Positions 49,888 through 59,285 of a DNA stretch of 64,000 nt are shown here, piece after piece. Below the pieces are notes generated by a model that saw only the letters and a list, made by a program, of their open reading frames with translations, was not told the origin of the DNA and made no database searches. How positions within the stretch are numbered: the stretch's first letter is position 1; each line of letters opens with the position of its first letter. The position numbers were made by a program, and so were the translations under genes. Location of the stretch: assembly GCA_950295325.1 (NCBI GenBank), contig OX485808.1:9612501-9676500 (forward strand), read 5' to 3'. The stretch is from Polytrichum commune (lineage: Eukaryota > Streptophyta > Polytrichopsida > Polytrichales > Polytrichaceae).

Positions 49888-50241
49888 CTTGTCACCGGGG
49901 GCGTTCCCGTCGGAGTTGGCGAGGAGGGGCAAGGCGTCCCGCAAAGGAATAGGAAGGGTTCCACTCTTCGTTGGCCGAGCGTCCATCCGCAGCCGCCGTT
50001 GAGGTGTAATATGGCCGCCGGGTCGAGAGGGGGACGTCCGGACGCATTTGCGATTTATGCCCTTGAGCGGCGACGGGGACGCAGATCGCCGGAAGATTTG
50101 CTTGGGTGGGGGGCTATCGACGACGCCGGCGTCAATAGGCTCCTTGGAGTAGTCAATGGTTGACGCGGCGTCGTAAACAGTCTCGTAGAAGAAGCTCCCC
50201 AAGTTTGACTCGCTCACGATGTCAATCGAGGGATCCAAACG
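49888..50241 (-). CDS. Internal exon of unknown protein
   Basis: Open for 118 codons between acceptor 'GGCTCCAG|CGT' and donor 'GACAAG|GTGAAC', both phase 0. It has no ATG before an upstream in-frame TAA, so it must be joined to an earlier exon. Product is Pro/Ser/Arg-rich, starting around SIDIVSESNLGSFFYETVYD, with no domain I recognise. It lies 137 bp past the stop of the phosphatase-like exon, so it is either an alternative 3' end of the same gene or part of a separate gene. The following intron contains a run of 11 G on the plus strand (C on the coding strand). Confidence 0.45.
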
Positions 50242-50343
50242 CTGGAGCCAAAATTAAAACAAAACAAAACCCAAGGGAGGAGGGTTTGATAGAGCGCGTG
50301 AAAATCAAGATACATATGAAGCATATATTACACAAAGTGGGCG

Positions 50344-50371
50344 GGCACACACACACACATACAAACACACA
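50344..50371. repeat. CA-rich microsatellite
   Basis: Run of alternating AC with occasional T or A, in the presumed 3' UTR of the phosphatase-like exon. Confidence 0.8.
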
Positions 50372-50378
50372 TAGTGCC

Positions 50379-51191
50379 TCAAATGAGCTTGTTGAATTTC
50401 GCGTGTGAGAACAACTCTCTGTACAAATGGTCTCGTGGATCCAAGTATCTCTCGCCTATCGGATTGTTCCTAACAAAATTGTTTACAGGTAGCCCGCTAC
50501 CCCAGAGCGCCTGGAGGTATTTACTAAGGTCTAACAAAAATCGGTCCCGGACCTTCTCGACCGTCCATGTAGGGCAAACTATGAGGTTGGCCGTCGGGTT
50601 CAACATGTTCTTTGCGGCGCTGTCGTCCACCATGAGCGTGTTCTCGCGGGTGGGGCGGACGTCGTAGGGGACGCCTATCAAGGACGGACGTTGGTCCCAA
50701 AAAATGGGCTTCAAGACCTTGAGATATTGGGGGGAAGCGGGGTTGTTTGGTTTTTTGACGACTTTGCCGTCAGGTGTGTACAATATTCTACAGGCTTCTT
50801 GTGCTAGGACCATGCAGGGGGGCTCGATGCCCTTGAAGATGAACTCCACGACGGCATTGGTGTTCTCGGCCTTCATGGAGCTCCAGACGACCACCCACCA
50901 TCGTTGTTGGGCGATCTGGAGGAAGGTCCGAAGCCACGGGCGGAGGTGAACTAGTTTGCTCTTTATGAACGTGGGCGGCCCGTCGTAATTAGCGTCCTCG
51001 GGCTTGCAAAAGGGCACCGTGGGGGTCCTAGGGCAATGAACGCATTGGACGAGGACCCCGTTCAGGTCTAACACCAGGAATCGTTTCTTCGGCAGCGGGG
51101 GCGGGGCGGGTAAAACCGGGGGCGCCGCCGCGCTGCCCTCTCCGCTCCTTGGGGAAGAGCGTCGGGGAGCCGCTACGCTATGCTCCGAGCC
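50379..51191 (-). CDS. Exon encoding NIF/FCP1-type HAD phosphatase domain
   Basis: 270 codons from acceptor 'TATCCGCAG|GGC' to a TGA at 50381-50379. After about 35 Pro/Ala/Ser-rich residues comes RFLVLDLNGVLV, the HAD motif I of the NIF/FCP1 (CTD-phosphatase-like) family. WWVVVWSSM is the motif II region and NTLMVDDSAAKNMLNP is the terminal acidic motif. The expected DxD of motif I reads D-L-N, so the general acid/base Asp is replaced by Asn and catalysis may be reduced or lost. No ATG lies between the upstream in-frame TAA and the domain, so the exon needs a 5' partner. The nearest is the phase-0 donor at 51693, which would fuse it to the ParB/methylase-like protein; a separate gene with an unseen first exon is the alternative. 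Confidence 0.65.
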   Translation of the reverse strand, partial: GSEHSVAAPRRSSPRSGEGSAAAPPVLPAPPPLPKKRFLVLDLNGVLVQCVHCPRTPTVPFCKPEDANYDGPPTFIKSKLVHLRPWLRTFLQIAQQRWWVVVWSSMKAENTNAVVEFIFKGIEPPCMVLAQEACRILYTPDGKVVKKPNNPASPQYLKVLKPIFWDQRPSLIGVPYDVRPTRENTLMVDDSAAKNMLNPTANLIVCPTWTVEKVRDRFLLDLSKYLQALWGSGLPVNNFVRNNPIGERYLDPRDHLYRELFSHAKFNKLI

Positions 51192-51650
51192 CTGCGGATA
51201 CGAGCGAGAGAAAACGGGGGCGACTTATGTCATGCTATGTCCAAACGAAGCATTAAGGAAACGAGCGTTCTCGGTGCAAACACAAAAGCATTTGATTCAT
51301 TTTGGAGGGGGTGCAACAAGGGATACAAGGGATACAAGAGCATACAAAATACATTCAAACACAATATACAAGTATATAGGAGTCAAAAATGGTGATTATA
51401 TTATATACAATGCTCTATGTACATCTTGATTGGGGGAGCCGCGTTGAACGATGCGTTCAAACTAGCCTACTTCTACATCTAGAAAAAATTGAAGAGACGG
51501 GCCGCCGTGATGAAGACTTCGTTGCAAAGCCGGGGGTAGGTGGACGAACGAATGGTCGCTGGGGGTGACGAAGGGCGCGAGTGCCGGGGGGGGCCTAAGT
51601 TCGTCCTAGCTAGGGGACACGACCAAGGCAACAAGTCAAAGACCCAGGAA

Positions 51651-51672
51651 GTTTGGGTCGACCGACCCAAAC
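51651..51672. repeat. Palindrome copy, centre AC
   Basis: Perfect arms GTTTGGGTCG and CGACCCAAAC. Lies about 20 bp inside the intron after the donor at 51693. The flanking A and T extend the palindrome to 24 bp. Confidence 0.95.
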
Positions 51673-51693
51673 TGAGTGGGGTCAGTGCATTAC

Positions 51694-53172
51694 CTCGCCT
51701 TGGTCGTGCCTTGACGACGTTGATGCCGGCATCGCGTGCGCTGCCCCACCTCTGTCACCGCCGCCTCCGACGACGCCGTCAGCCGCAACCTGCTCCTGCA
51801 AAGGCTGACTGTCAGGCCTTTGTCCCAACCCAACCTCCGCATGCGCATCATGCATTGGTTCATCGACTGGGTTAGGAGTAGAGGTATCACCAGGCCCTTG
51901 CGGGCCTTCAACATCTAGCATAGGCTCGTCGACCGGGGTCTGATGGGGGACGGGGTTTGGGTCGGCCGACCCAAACCCTGCTGCTTGGCGAGGGTCGCTC
52001 TGCGACGCTGCAACGTCGGCACTGTTTGGGTCGGACGACCCAAACATGTGGGGGTCGTCCCGCTGGTGGTGTGGGGGCAAGAGGATGGGAGGCCGGAGCG
52101 GGGGGGGTGCCAACGAGCTGGACGCTCCGGGGACGCGCCAAAGGTTTGGATCATCCACCTGCTGCACAGGCGCGTAAGGACGGGCGTGCGGCTGCAGCAA
52201 ATCCGCGAAGCTGAAGGAATGCTCCAACGCCGGCCGCGGGCGGATATCCTGTGGAGGGAAGCCTGCGGGCAAGTGAGGGAATGAACTCGGGGGAGCCATC
52301 ACCAATCCCTGCGCCAGCATGCCCTGGATCACTTGCGTGATGAGGTCCGCTTGGGACGGAGTTTGGGACATCGCCCTTTGCCGCTCCTGCTCCAACAGGA
52401 GAGCCCTCAACTCCGCGACTTCGTTGCGGACAGAGGGTTCCTCGGCGGCAGCCCTCTGCAGTCGCACACGCTGCTCCTCGTCTCGGAGCATTTTTGCGTT
52501 CGCCTCCTCCACGGTGAGGACCTCCGGTTTCACCCTCACATTCCCGGCGAACGCTCTGGGGGAGGCAGGATCAGACCTCAGCTTCTTGGCGAGTTCCATG
52601 TCGTCCTCGTCCTCGGAGCTTATTGCGATCGTCTCCTCCACCGCATAGTCCCCGTACAGCTTCTTCCCCTTCATCCTTCTACGCTCCCTGAAGGTGGCCG
52701 TCGCGTCCCTCGAGTACATATCCTTGGCGTCGTCCACCGTCAACGCGGGCACCAGCCTGCTCTGCGGCGTGGCAGGCCGCATGGCCTTCTTCCGCTGAGG
52801 GGCCTCGGATTCTTGAGTGAATCCTGTTGCCCCTTCCTCCACCTCCCCCTCCACTTTCTCTGCTTCCTCCTCCGCCTCCTCCTCGTCTTCCTCCCCCTCC
52901 TCCCCAACCTCGCCACCTGCTCCCATAGACGGATTGCCCGGATGCAACCCGATGAGCGGCTCTGGCAATTGAACGGGGGCCCGCATGGCGAATTCACCCG
53001 GGTTGATTCGCCTCGCAATATCCAAAGGATTCTCGCCCCCCTCGACGATCTCTTCGACGTAGGATCCGGGTATCCAGTCGAGGATGTCCATTCTCTTGGC
53101 CAGCGCCTTTTGGGTCCTGTAGAATTGAACATCGGCATCCTCCACATAGGAGTAGATGTTCAACCCAGACAT
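51694..53172 (-). CDS. Exon 3: end of methylase-like fold, acidic and coiled-coil tail
   Basis: 493 codons in phase 0 from acceptor 'GATTGTGCAG|ATG' to a probable donor 'GGCGAG|GTAATG'; unspliced it would end four codons later at TGA (51684-51682). The first about 30 residues (NIYSYVEDADVQFYRTQKAL) continue the Rossmann-like segment begun in the preceding exon. Then follow a strongly acidic Glu/Asp block about residues 85-110, basic segments (REERRRMKGKK-like), a predicted coiled coil about residues 225-275 (EEQRVRLQRAAAEE..EVAELRALLLEQERQR), and a Pro-rich tail. Two palindrome copies at 52024-52045 and 51955-51976 are translated in the same frame as FGSSDPN and FGSADPN. Nuclear localisation is plausible but inferred. 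Confidence 0.7.
51955..52045. repeat. Two palindrome copies inside coding exon 3
   Basis: 51955-51976 (centre GC; GGG/CCC flanks extend the symmetry to 28 bp) and 52024-52045 (centre GA). They start 69 bp apart, exactly 23 codons. Both are read in the same frame as F-G-S-x-D-P-N. Confidence 0.95.
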
Positions 53173-53256
53173 CTGCACAATCAAAATCAATACTATTAGT
53201 AACACCAAATGAACATATAATGGAAAATGACTTCCAAAACAAAATAAGAATAGTTA

Positions 53257-53350
53257 GTTTGGGTCGCTCGACCCAAACTATGCATGGCCCTAGTTTGGGT
53301 CGCTCGACCCAAACTGTGCATGCCCCTAGTTTGGGTCGTTCGACCCAAAC
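53257..53350. repeat. 36-bp tandem array of palindromes in intron 3
   Basis: Copies at 53257-53278 (CT), 53293-53314 (CT) and 53329-53350 (TT), a period of exactly 36 bp with a TGCATGSCCCTA spacer. The array lies in the 212-bp intron 53173-53384. Confidence 0.95.
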
Positions 53351-53384
53351 CGAACGTATAGGGACTTCTGGGTTTTCTGCTTAC

Positions 53385-54716
53385 AATGGCTGCAAAAATC
53401 GGTTTGGACCCCCCGAAAACGTTGAAGATGCAGTCCCCTCTCTTCGTGAGGGTCCTCATCATCCGCAGGTAGAACTCCATGCGCAGCTCATCCGCGGGGT
53501 AGTTGGCGTACTTCGCCTCGTCATATAAGCTCCTGCTGGTACCCAACCCTTCTTGGACTTGGAAGAGCTTTTCCATCCTGGCTATGGGATGGTTTGGCAC
53601 CTTAACCAGCTCAGCTTTGTACACGAAGTACAAACACAGCACGTTGACGATCTTCGTCTTCTTGTCTTTCAGCGTGCTGTACGCCCCCTCCGCCGGTGCA
53701 GCAACGTAGTGAGATTTCGAGACGGCATACTCCGGCTGCAATTTGCGCACGATCTCGTAAACCTGCTCTGCCCTTCTGTCCTCGACAATCCAGAGCCAGA
53801 CGTCGACCTCCCTGAATTTGGGGCTGCCGTAGTCCACGAACTTCGACAAGAAAGGATCGTAAAAAGGGGTGCTCATAGTCCCCTCGAATGAGGCTCCAGG
53901 GATGTTCCTGAAGTCTATCATTCCGAAGGGGAAGCGGTCCCCGGCTCTAGTCCTGATCGCCTTCCTTGACTCAGAACCCGGCCAACCCTGGATCCTGAGA
54001 GGTTCGACAGTGACCATGTTGAATTGCGCATCGCCTTCGAAACTGACGATCTTCTTCTCCTTTATGAAGTTGGAGAAGGCCCGCACTGAGTGTTCGGGAA
54101 GCGCCCGGTTCCTCCCCCCCTTCACGAGCTTGGATCTGAGGAAGTCGTCTCCCGCCTCCCTCATGAGTGCCGCCATGGACGCACTGGTAAACTTATATTC
54201 GGCTTTGAAGGCCCTCCAGTGCGCCTCGTCGACCTCTCCGTCCACGATGAGCTTCTTCTCTGGCACAAGCTTGTGCAGCTCCTGGACGATGGTCGTCTTC
54301 TTCTTCCTGTTCTCCGTCCATTCCTTCATTGTGTAGCATGAAGGGACGAAGATCTTGGGTTTGGTGAAGACGATCTTAGGGTGGACCCAGCATCTCTTCG
54401 CCGTCGTCTCCACGTGTAGGATGTGGGACGCCGCTTTTCCCATCTCTGTCTCGGAGAGACCTTGAAGCGCTCTGAAGAACTCCCTCACCAGAGGCTTCAT
54501 TTGCTTGAAGCGCGTAGTCTGGTTGAAGAGCATGCCGGTGTCGGGGTCCATGAGGTCCCCCGTCTCGTGTTTTTCAAAAACACTCTTCCATCTTGCCCAT
54601 ACGGAATCGGACGCTGTGATCAAATAGATTTCTCCTCTCAGCTCGTTATACTTTTTCTGCTTGTGGCTAGCATTGTCGATCGAGGAGAATTTATTGATCA
54701 TTTGATATTTGAAGTC
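53385..54716 (-). CDS. Exon 2: DNA amino-methyltransferase-like segment
   Basis: 444 codons, phase 0 at both ends: acceptor 'CCTGTGCAG|GAC', donor 'GCCATT|GTAAGC'. The C-terminal end reads RGDCIFNVFGGSKPIFAAI and, joined to exon 3, continues MSGLNIYSYVEDADVQFY. This resembles motif I of N6-adenine/N4-cytosine DNA methylases (usually LDPFAGSGTTLIAA followed by a G-E-x-D strand). The GSG glycines are altered to GSK, and a convincing DPPY catalytic motif is not visible (VTVEPL or TPFYDPF are the nearest), so activity is doubtful. The N-terminal half is rich in charged helices and unrecognised. Together with exon 1 this recalls prokaryotic and phage ParB-methylase fusions; that comparison is inference from motif order. 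Confidence 0.6.
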
Positions 54717-54778
54717 CTGCACAGGAAGACATTAGCACATGTTAGACAACACATAATGGAAAAACAAATGCAACAGCA

Positions 54779-54971
54779 GTTTGGGTCGAACGACCCAAAC
54801 TATGAACCTGGCGAAAACATCTTAACAATTTCAGAGTTTGGGTCGACCGACCCAAACTATGAACCTGGGGACAATATCAAAATAATTTCAGAGTTTGGGT
54901 CGACCGACCCAAACTATCAACCTGGCGATGACAACAAAACAATGTAGGAGTTTGGGTCGATCGACCCAAAC
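54779..54971. repeat. 57-bp tandem array of palindromes in intron 2
   Basis: Copies at 54779-54800 (AA), 54836-54857 (AC), 54893-54914 (AC) and 54950-54971 (AT), steps of exactly 57 bp. The spacer is 'tatgaacctgg...aatttcagag'. The array occupies most of the 263-bp intron 54717-54979 and begins 8 bp after the donor. Confidence 0.95.
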
Positions 54972-54979
54972 ATACTCAC

Positions 54980-56305
54980 CTCCCATTTGGGGTTCTTGTC
55001 TTTAGCATTCTCCCTTTCCTTGGGAGGCCTTCCATAAAACTCCCACACCTCCCTCGAGGCCATGATGTTTCTGATCCACGATGCCTGATAGGCCCTCTTT
55101 TTGTTCCCCATGTTGAAGAACCTGGAGATGTCGCTGAGGACCGTCTCGTTGTCCGACCAAACCACCAAAGCCTTCCAAACTTTTAGCTTCTCCTTCTGGT
55201 TGTTCGGGTCGTCCCACTCGGTCATCAGCTGGATTTTTTTCGAGGCCTCCACACTGTGCTGCCCGTCAATCAGCCAGAAGTCTCCTTTAGAGATTGCCGG
55301 CCACATCTCAGGCGTCGGCATTCTTTTCAGCCCTTGTGGCATGACAACAATTGTCTGCCTGTCGTCCTTGAACTGCCCGCCCAAGATTTGAGCGACCATC
55401 CAGTCGACGTAGGCGTCCTCCTTGGCTCGGACGCACTTCTCTGGTGGCGCAAGGTGGCACTGCGCAATGTTGACCTCGAATTTGAAGTCCCTGCCCATGA
55501 AGAAGCAGTGCAGGCATTTTGTCTCGAAGTTGTTGTTTATTTTTTGTATTTCGCCTGCATCCACCTCTTGGCCAGGCTTCGGCATCCGGAGCTCCGGGGA
55601 AACAGGCTCGTCAGTCATCCCCGATGACTCTCTTCCCCTCTTGGAAGGGGTCGTCTGACGGCTTCCTGATGGCGTTGGCGTCTCGCTGTCAGCCGGCGTT
55701 GTTGTAGTGCTCGTCCGTCTCGAGTCTGCAGGGACCGCCCGCGGTTTCCTCACAGTTTGTGGTCTTGAGGACCCTGCGCCTTCTTCCGTCGTTGCCTTCC
55801 GCCTCACAGGCTGCTGCGTCTTGGGTTTGCTTTGCAGCGCCTTGTTGAGAACCGTGATAGCCTGTTTTAACTTCGTGAACCTGCTCGCAACCTTCGTGTT
55901 CGTTACACTACCATCTATGAATATGGCCTCCGGTTTTATGGTTTCAGGGTCGACGCAAGTCTCCTTGGCGTACAGGGGGTCGAAGGGCTCGGAGAACTGG
56001 TGCATGAACATGTGGACGTTCTGCACGGCGGAGTTCTCCAGTATCACGTCTACGTAGTCCCCGAGAGACTGGACGGACGCAACCTCCCATCCCGTCAGCG
56101 TTGCCCAGGTGTGCTGCTCGTGGGTCCCCACCTTCACCACGAATAGCAGCTTGAACATGGATGCCTTCACCACCTGAACGGACCATGCCAAAACGACGCC
56201 ATCTTTTGGGACGTAAGAATCGTCCTGTGGAGTTTCATACTCCTGCCAAAGGTGGTCTGGCGCGAGCATGAACCACCTTTCACCTGGTCTCTTTTTAGGG
56301 GCCAT
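54980..56305 (-). CDS. Exon 1: ParB-like DGQH domain protein
   Basis: 442 codons from ATG (56305-56303) to donor 'TGGGAG|GTGAGT', phase 0. The ATG directly follows acceptor 'TTGGATTGCAG', so the first exon upstream is untranslated; MAPKKRPGERWF is the natural start. About residues 1-130 form an unrecognised folded region. Residues about 150-240 are a Ser/Thr/Pro/Arg-rich linker. Residues about 255-440 carry FWLIDGQHSVEASKKIQ, which resembles the D-G-x-H-R-x-x-A box of the ParB/sulfiredoxin-like superfamily, followed by ALVVWSDNE and helical sequence with RFFNMGNKKR, as in ParB-like proteins where an Asn-rich helix follows. The usual HR is HS here. Role in DNA binding or nucleotide hydrolysis is inferred, not shown. 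Confidence 0.65.
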
Positions 56306-57865
56306 CTGCAATCCAAGAAATCGAAACTGTGAGTTTCGGTCGATCGACCCAAAGTATTGCAATGTGCATTTAACATTTGGAGGATTGACCCAAACATTTA
56401 CTTAATTTTCAAAGTCGTTTTAAAAGATCTTTTAGATTTTAAAGTGTGGTTTAGGTGGTCACCCTGTAATGTTTGGGTCGAGCGACCCAAACATGATGAG
56501 GCTGCAAATTTAGGTATCTCAACACATTCATTTCAGACTGCAATGTTTGGGTCGAACGACCCAAACAATTACTTAATTTTCGAAGTTCTTTTATATTTTA
56601 CAATGTGGTTTAGTTCTTCTCCTTGTAATGTTTGGGTCGAGCGACCCAAATATGTTAGGCTGCAAATTTAGGTAGCTCAACCCATTCATTTCAGACTGCA
56701 ATGTTTGGGTCGAACGACCCAAACAATTACTTAATTTTCAAATTTCTTTTTTATTTTACAATGTGCTTTAGTTCTTCTCCCTGTAATGTTTGGGTCGACC
56801 GACCGAAACATGTTAGGTTGCAAATTTAGGTAGCTCAACCCAATCATTTCAGACTGCAATGTTTGGGTCGAACGACCCAAACATTCACTTAATTTTTGAA
56901 GTTCTTTTATATTTTACAATGTGGTTTAGTTCTTCTCCCTGTAATGTTTGGGTCGAGCGACCCAAACATGTTAGGCTGCAAATTTAGGTACCCAAACCCA
57001 GTCATTTCAGACTGCAATGTTTGGGTCGAACGACCCAAACAATTACTTAATTTTCGAAGTTCTTTTATATTTTACAATGTGGTTTAGTTCTTCTCCCTGT
57101 AATGTTTGGGTCGAGCGACCCAAATATGTTAGGCTGCAAATTTAGGTAGCTCAACCCATTCATTTCAGACTGCAATGTTTGGGTCGAACGACCCAAACAA
57201 TTACTTAATTTTCAAAGTTCTTTTATATTTTACAATGTGGTTTAGTTCTTCTCCCTGTAATGTTTGGGTCGAGCGACCCAAATATGTTAGGCTGCAAATT
57301 TAGGTAGCTCAACCCATTCATTTCAGACTGCAATGTTTGGGTCGAACGACCCAAACATTCACTTAATTTTCAAAGTTCTTTTATATTTTACAATGTGGTT
57401 TAGTTCTTCTCCCTGTAATGTTTGGGTCGAGCGACCCAAACATGTTAGGCTGCAAATTTAGGTACCTCAACCCAGTCATTTCAGTCTGCAATGTTTGGGT
57501 CGAACGACCCAAACATTTACTTAATTTTTGAAGTTCTTTTATATTTTACAATGTGGTTTAGTTCTTCTCCCTGTAATGTTTGGGTCGAGCGACCCAAACA
57601 TAATGAGGCTCCAATGTTTGGGTCGCTCGACCCAAACAAGAGGCTGCAATGTTTGGGTCGAACGACCCAAACATTTAGTTCATTTTAGGCTGCAATTCAA
57701 ATATTTATTATATTTTAATATGAGTTTGGGTCGTCTCCCCAAACTACTGTGTTTCCAGATGCATGTTTAATGCTTGGGCAACATATACAATGCTTATGCA
57801 TTGTATATGTAACAGGAACCTAAAGGGAATGATGCAAATTGTGTGCACTGATGCAAATTGCTTAC
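56306..57865 (-). other. Intron 1 (leader intron) filled with palindromes
   Basis: 1560-bp intron in the 5' UTR: donor 'GACAAG|GTAAGC' at 57866/57865, acceptor 'GGATTGCAG' ending at 56306. It holds 17 palindromes plus three decayed ones. Leader introns in plants often raise expression, so the array is placed where it could affect transcription or splicing; that is inference. Confidence 0.65.
56333..57744. repeat. 158-bp tandem array with paired palindromes
   Basis: Two interleaved series. Centre AG (one AC): 56471, 56630, 56788, 56946, 57104, 57262, 57420, 57578. Centre AA: 56545, 56703, 56861, 57019, 57177, 57335, 57493, 57651. Successive members of each series are 158 bp apart (one step 159), with 73-74 bp from AG to AA. 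A CT copy sits at 57616. Last-base changes occur at 56630, 57104 and 57262 (AAAT) and an arm change at 56788. Decayed copies lie at 56333-56354, about 56374-56395 and 57724-57744. Confidence 0.95.
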
Positions 57866-58480
57866 CTTGTCTTTCAAACTCTTGAAAGCTGCTCTCACAA
57901 TCTGCTTCTTACAACCAGACTCAGAAACTCTGTTGTGGCACTAAAGAACAACTCTCACAAAGATCTCAGAAACACAATGAATCTCTCAAGCACCCTAAAA
58001 CTTTCTCACAAACCCCCTGATTCTTGCAAACTCAGGCCTAATTTGAAAGACCTCTACATTTCTATCACACTCGACCGTGCTCACTTCTACTCAACCTAAA
58101 ATCACTCCATGCATGAATTTTACAAAACAAGTAAGGAGTTCAACACAATAAACCGCTCCGAACTCACTCAAAGCTAACACTCTGGACCAAGAAGAGAGAA
58201 TAAGAAGAGGAAGACAATAACACGAGGAATAGAATGAGAGAAGAGGAGGAGAAGCATCAGAGAGGAGGAGAGGAATGAAGGAGAAAGAAGAATGAAGGGA
58301 AGCGGCGCGACCAAGACAAAAGCAAAAGGTGCGAGAGGAAGCGCTTGGCGCGGCGCTATGGAAAGCGGCGGCGGCGTTTCCAAGAGCGGCGCTTGGCGCG
58401 GAGGAAGAGAGGAAGAAAAAAAGAGAAAGGAAAAAGAGGAGGGGAGAGAAGGAGAGAGCGGAAGGGGTCACCCTAAACCC
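57866..58480 (-). other. 5' UTR exon of the ParB/methylase-like gene
   Basis: Ends at donor 'AAAGACAAG|GTAAGC'. The upstream part (58160-58480) is pyrimidine-rich on the coding strand (CTCTTCT runs), typical of plant leaders and core promoters. The only short ATG frame nearby stops within eight codons. The transcription start is not determined; 58300-58480 is an estimate. Confidence 0.45.
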
Positions 58481-58527
58481 TCGAATCCGGGCCATTAGAT
58501 TGCGCCGGGCCCATCAACGGCTCAGAA

Positions 58528-58592
58528 GCCTCGCGGGCCAACACCTTGCCAGGTGTCGACACCTCCTTGGTTTAGGTGGTTGCCCGCGAGGC
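58528..58592. repeat. Inverted repeat with central 14-bp palindrome
   Basis: Arms 58528-58545 (GCCTCGCGGGCCAACACC) and 58575-58592 (its near-perfect reverse complement) flank the palindrome AGGTGTCGACACCT at 58551-58564. It sits just upstream of the presumed promoter of the minus-strand gene. Confidence 0.75.
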
Positions 58593-59248
58593 TTGTGGTG
58601 TTGACACCTGCCACCCTAGGGAGATTGCCTTCCTGGTTGTCCTTGCCCCTAGGTGCGGGACATAGGAGGGCCGGCGCCTCTCTTGGCCGCCCGGCCCCGG
58701 CCTTCTAACCCGCTATTCATTAGCGGCAATTCAATACCACTCAAAAACCTACGTGGACTAAGGTATTCCACAAAATTAACACCATCACCAACTCATATTT
58801 TAATGGTGTTCAATTGAATGATCACCCGTTGGAATTGATAACATCGTTGAATGTAGCCATTATCGTTTTGGTGTATGAATAATGTAATTTATGGAATCAT
58901 ATGAGAGTGTTACAAAGTCTAAGAGGAGTAAGTCATAATTATATTGCAATCCACAAAGGCAATTACACGGTGCAATAATATAAATATGGTAACCATTCAC
59001 ATGGTTAACAGTTTAGGATTATGTATTGTAATTTATATGATGGTTGTTGGTAGAGGACAATGCTCTAGTCTATAATGGATACCCTAACAAGTAGCATTAG
59101 AGTGAACATTAATATATGTACTTAGAAGTTCACATTTGAAGTACATGGGAGAAACAAATGATTACAAATGTATCTACTGCAACCCCATGGAGTTCACATA
59201 TCATATGAAGTCATTTAAACATTCAGTTTGATGTTTGATGATGCCTGA

Positions 59249-59285
59249 ACCCTAAACCCTAAACCCTAAACCCTAAACCTTAAAC
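59249..59285. repeat. Interstitial telomere-like tract, (CCCTAAA)n
   Basis: About four perfect CCCTAAA units and one variant (CCTTAAAC). This is the land-plant telomere heptamer; in promoters it is known as the telo-box. Too short to be a telomere. Confidence 0.9.

Noticed and set aside
51462..51604. Alternative last exon after an acceptor 'CTAGCTAG', ending at TAG 51464-51462
   Set aside because: The splice signals are possible and the frame is open for about 47 codons, but the sequence is unremarkable and it competes with the better supported phosphatase exon; kept only as an alternative.
52333..53199. 288-codon plus-strand frame opposite exon 3
   Set aside because: Shadow of a GC-rich exon. 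The minus strand has the splice sites, acidic and coiled-coil composition and continuity with neighbouring exons.
58091..58495. 134-codon Ser/Leu/Phe-rich minus-strand frame
   Set aside because: Translation of a pyrimidine-rich leader; it lies in the presumed 5' UTR and has no domain.
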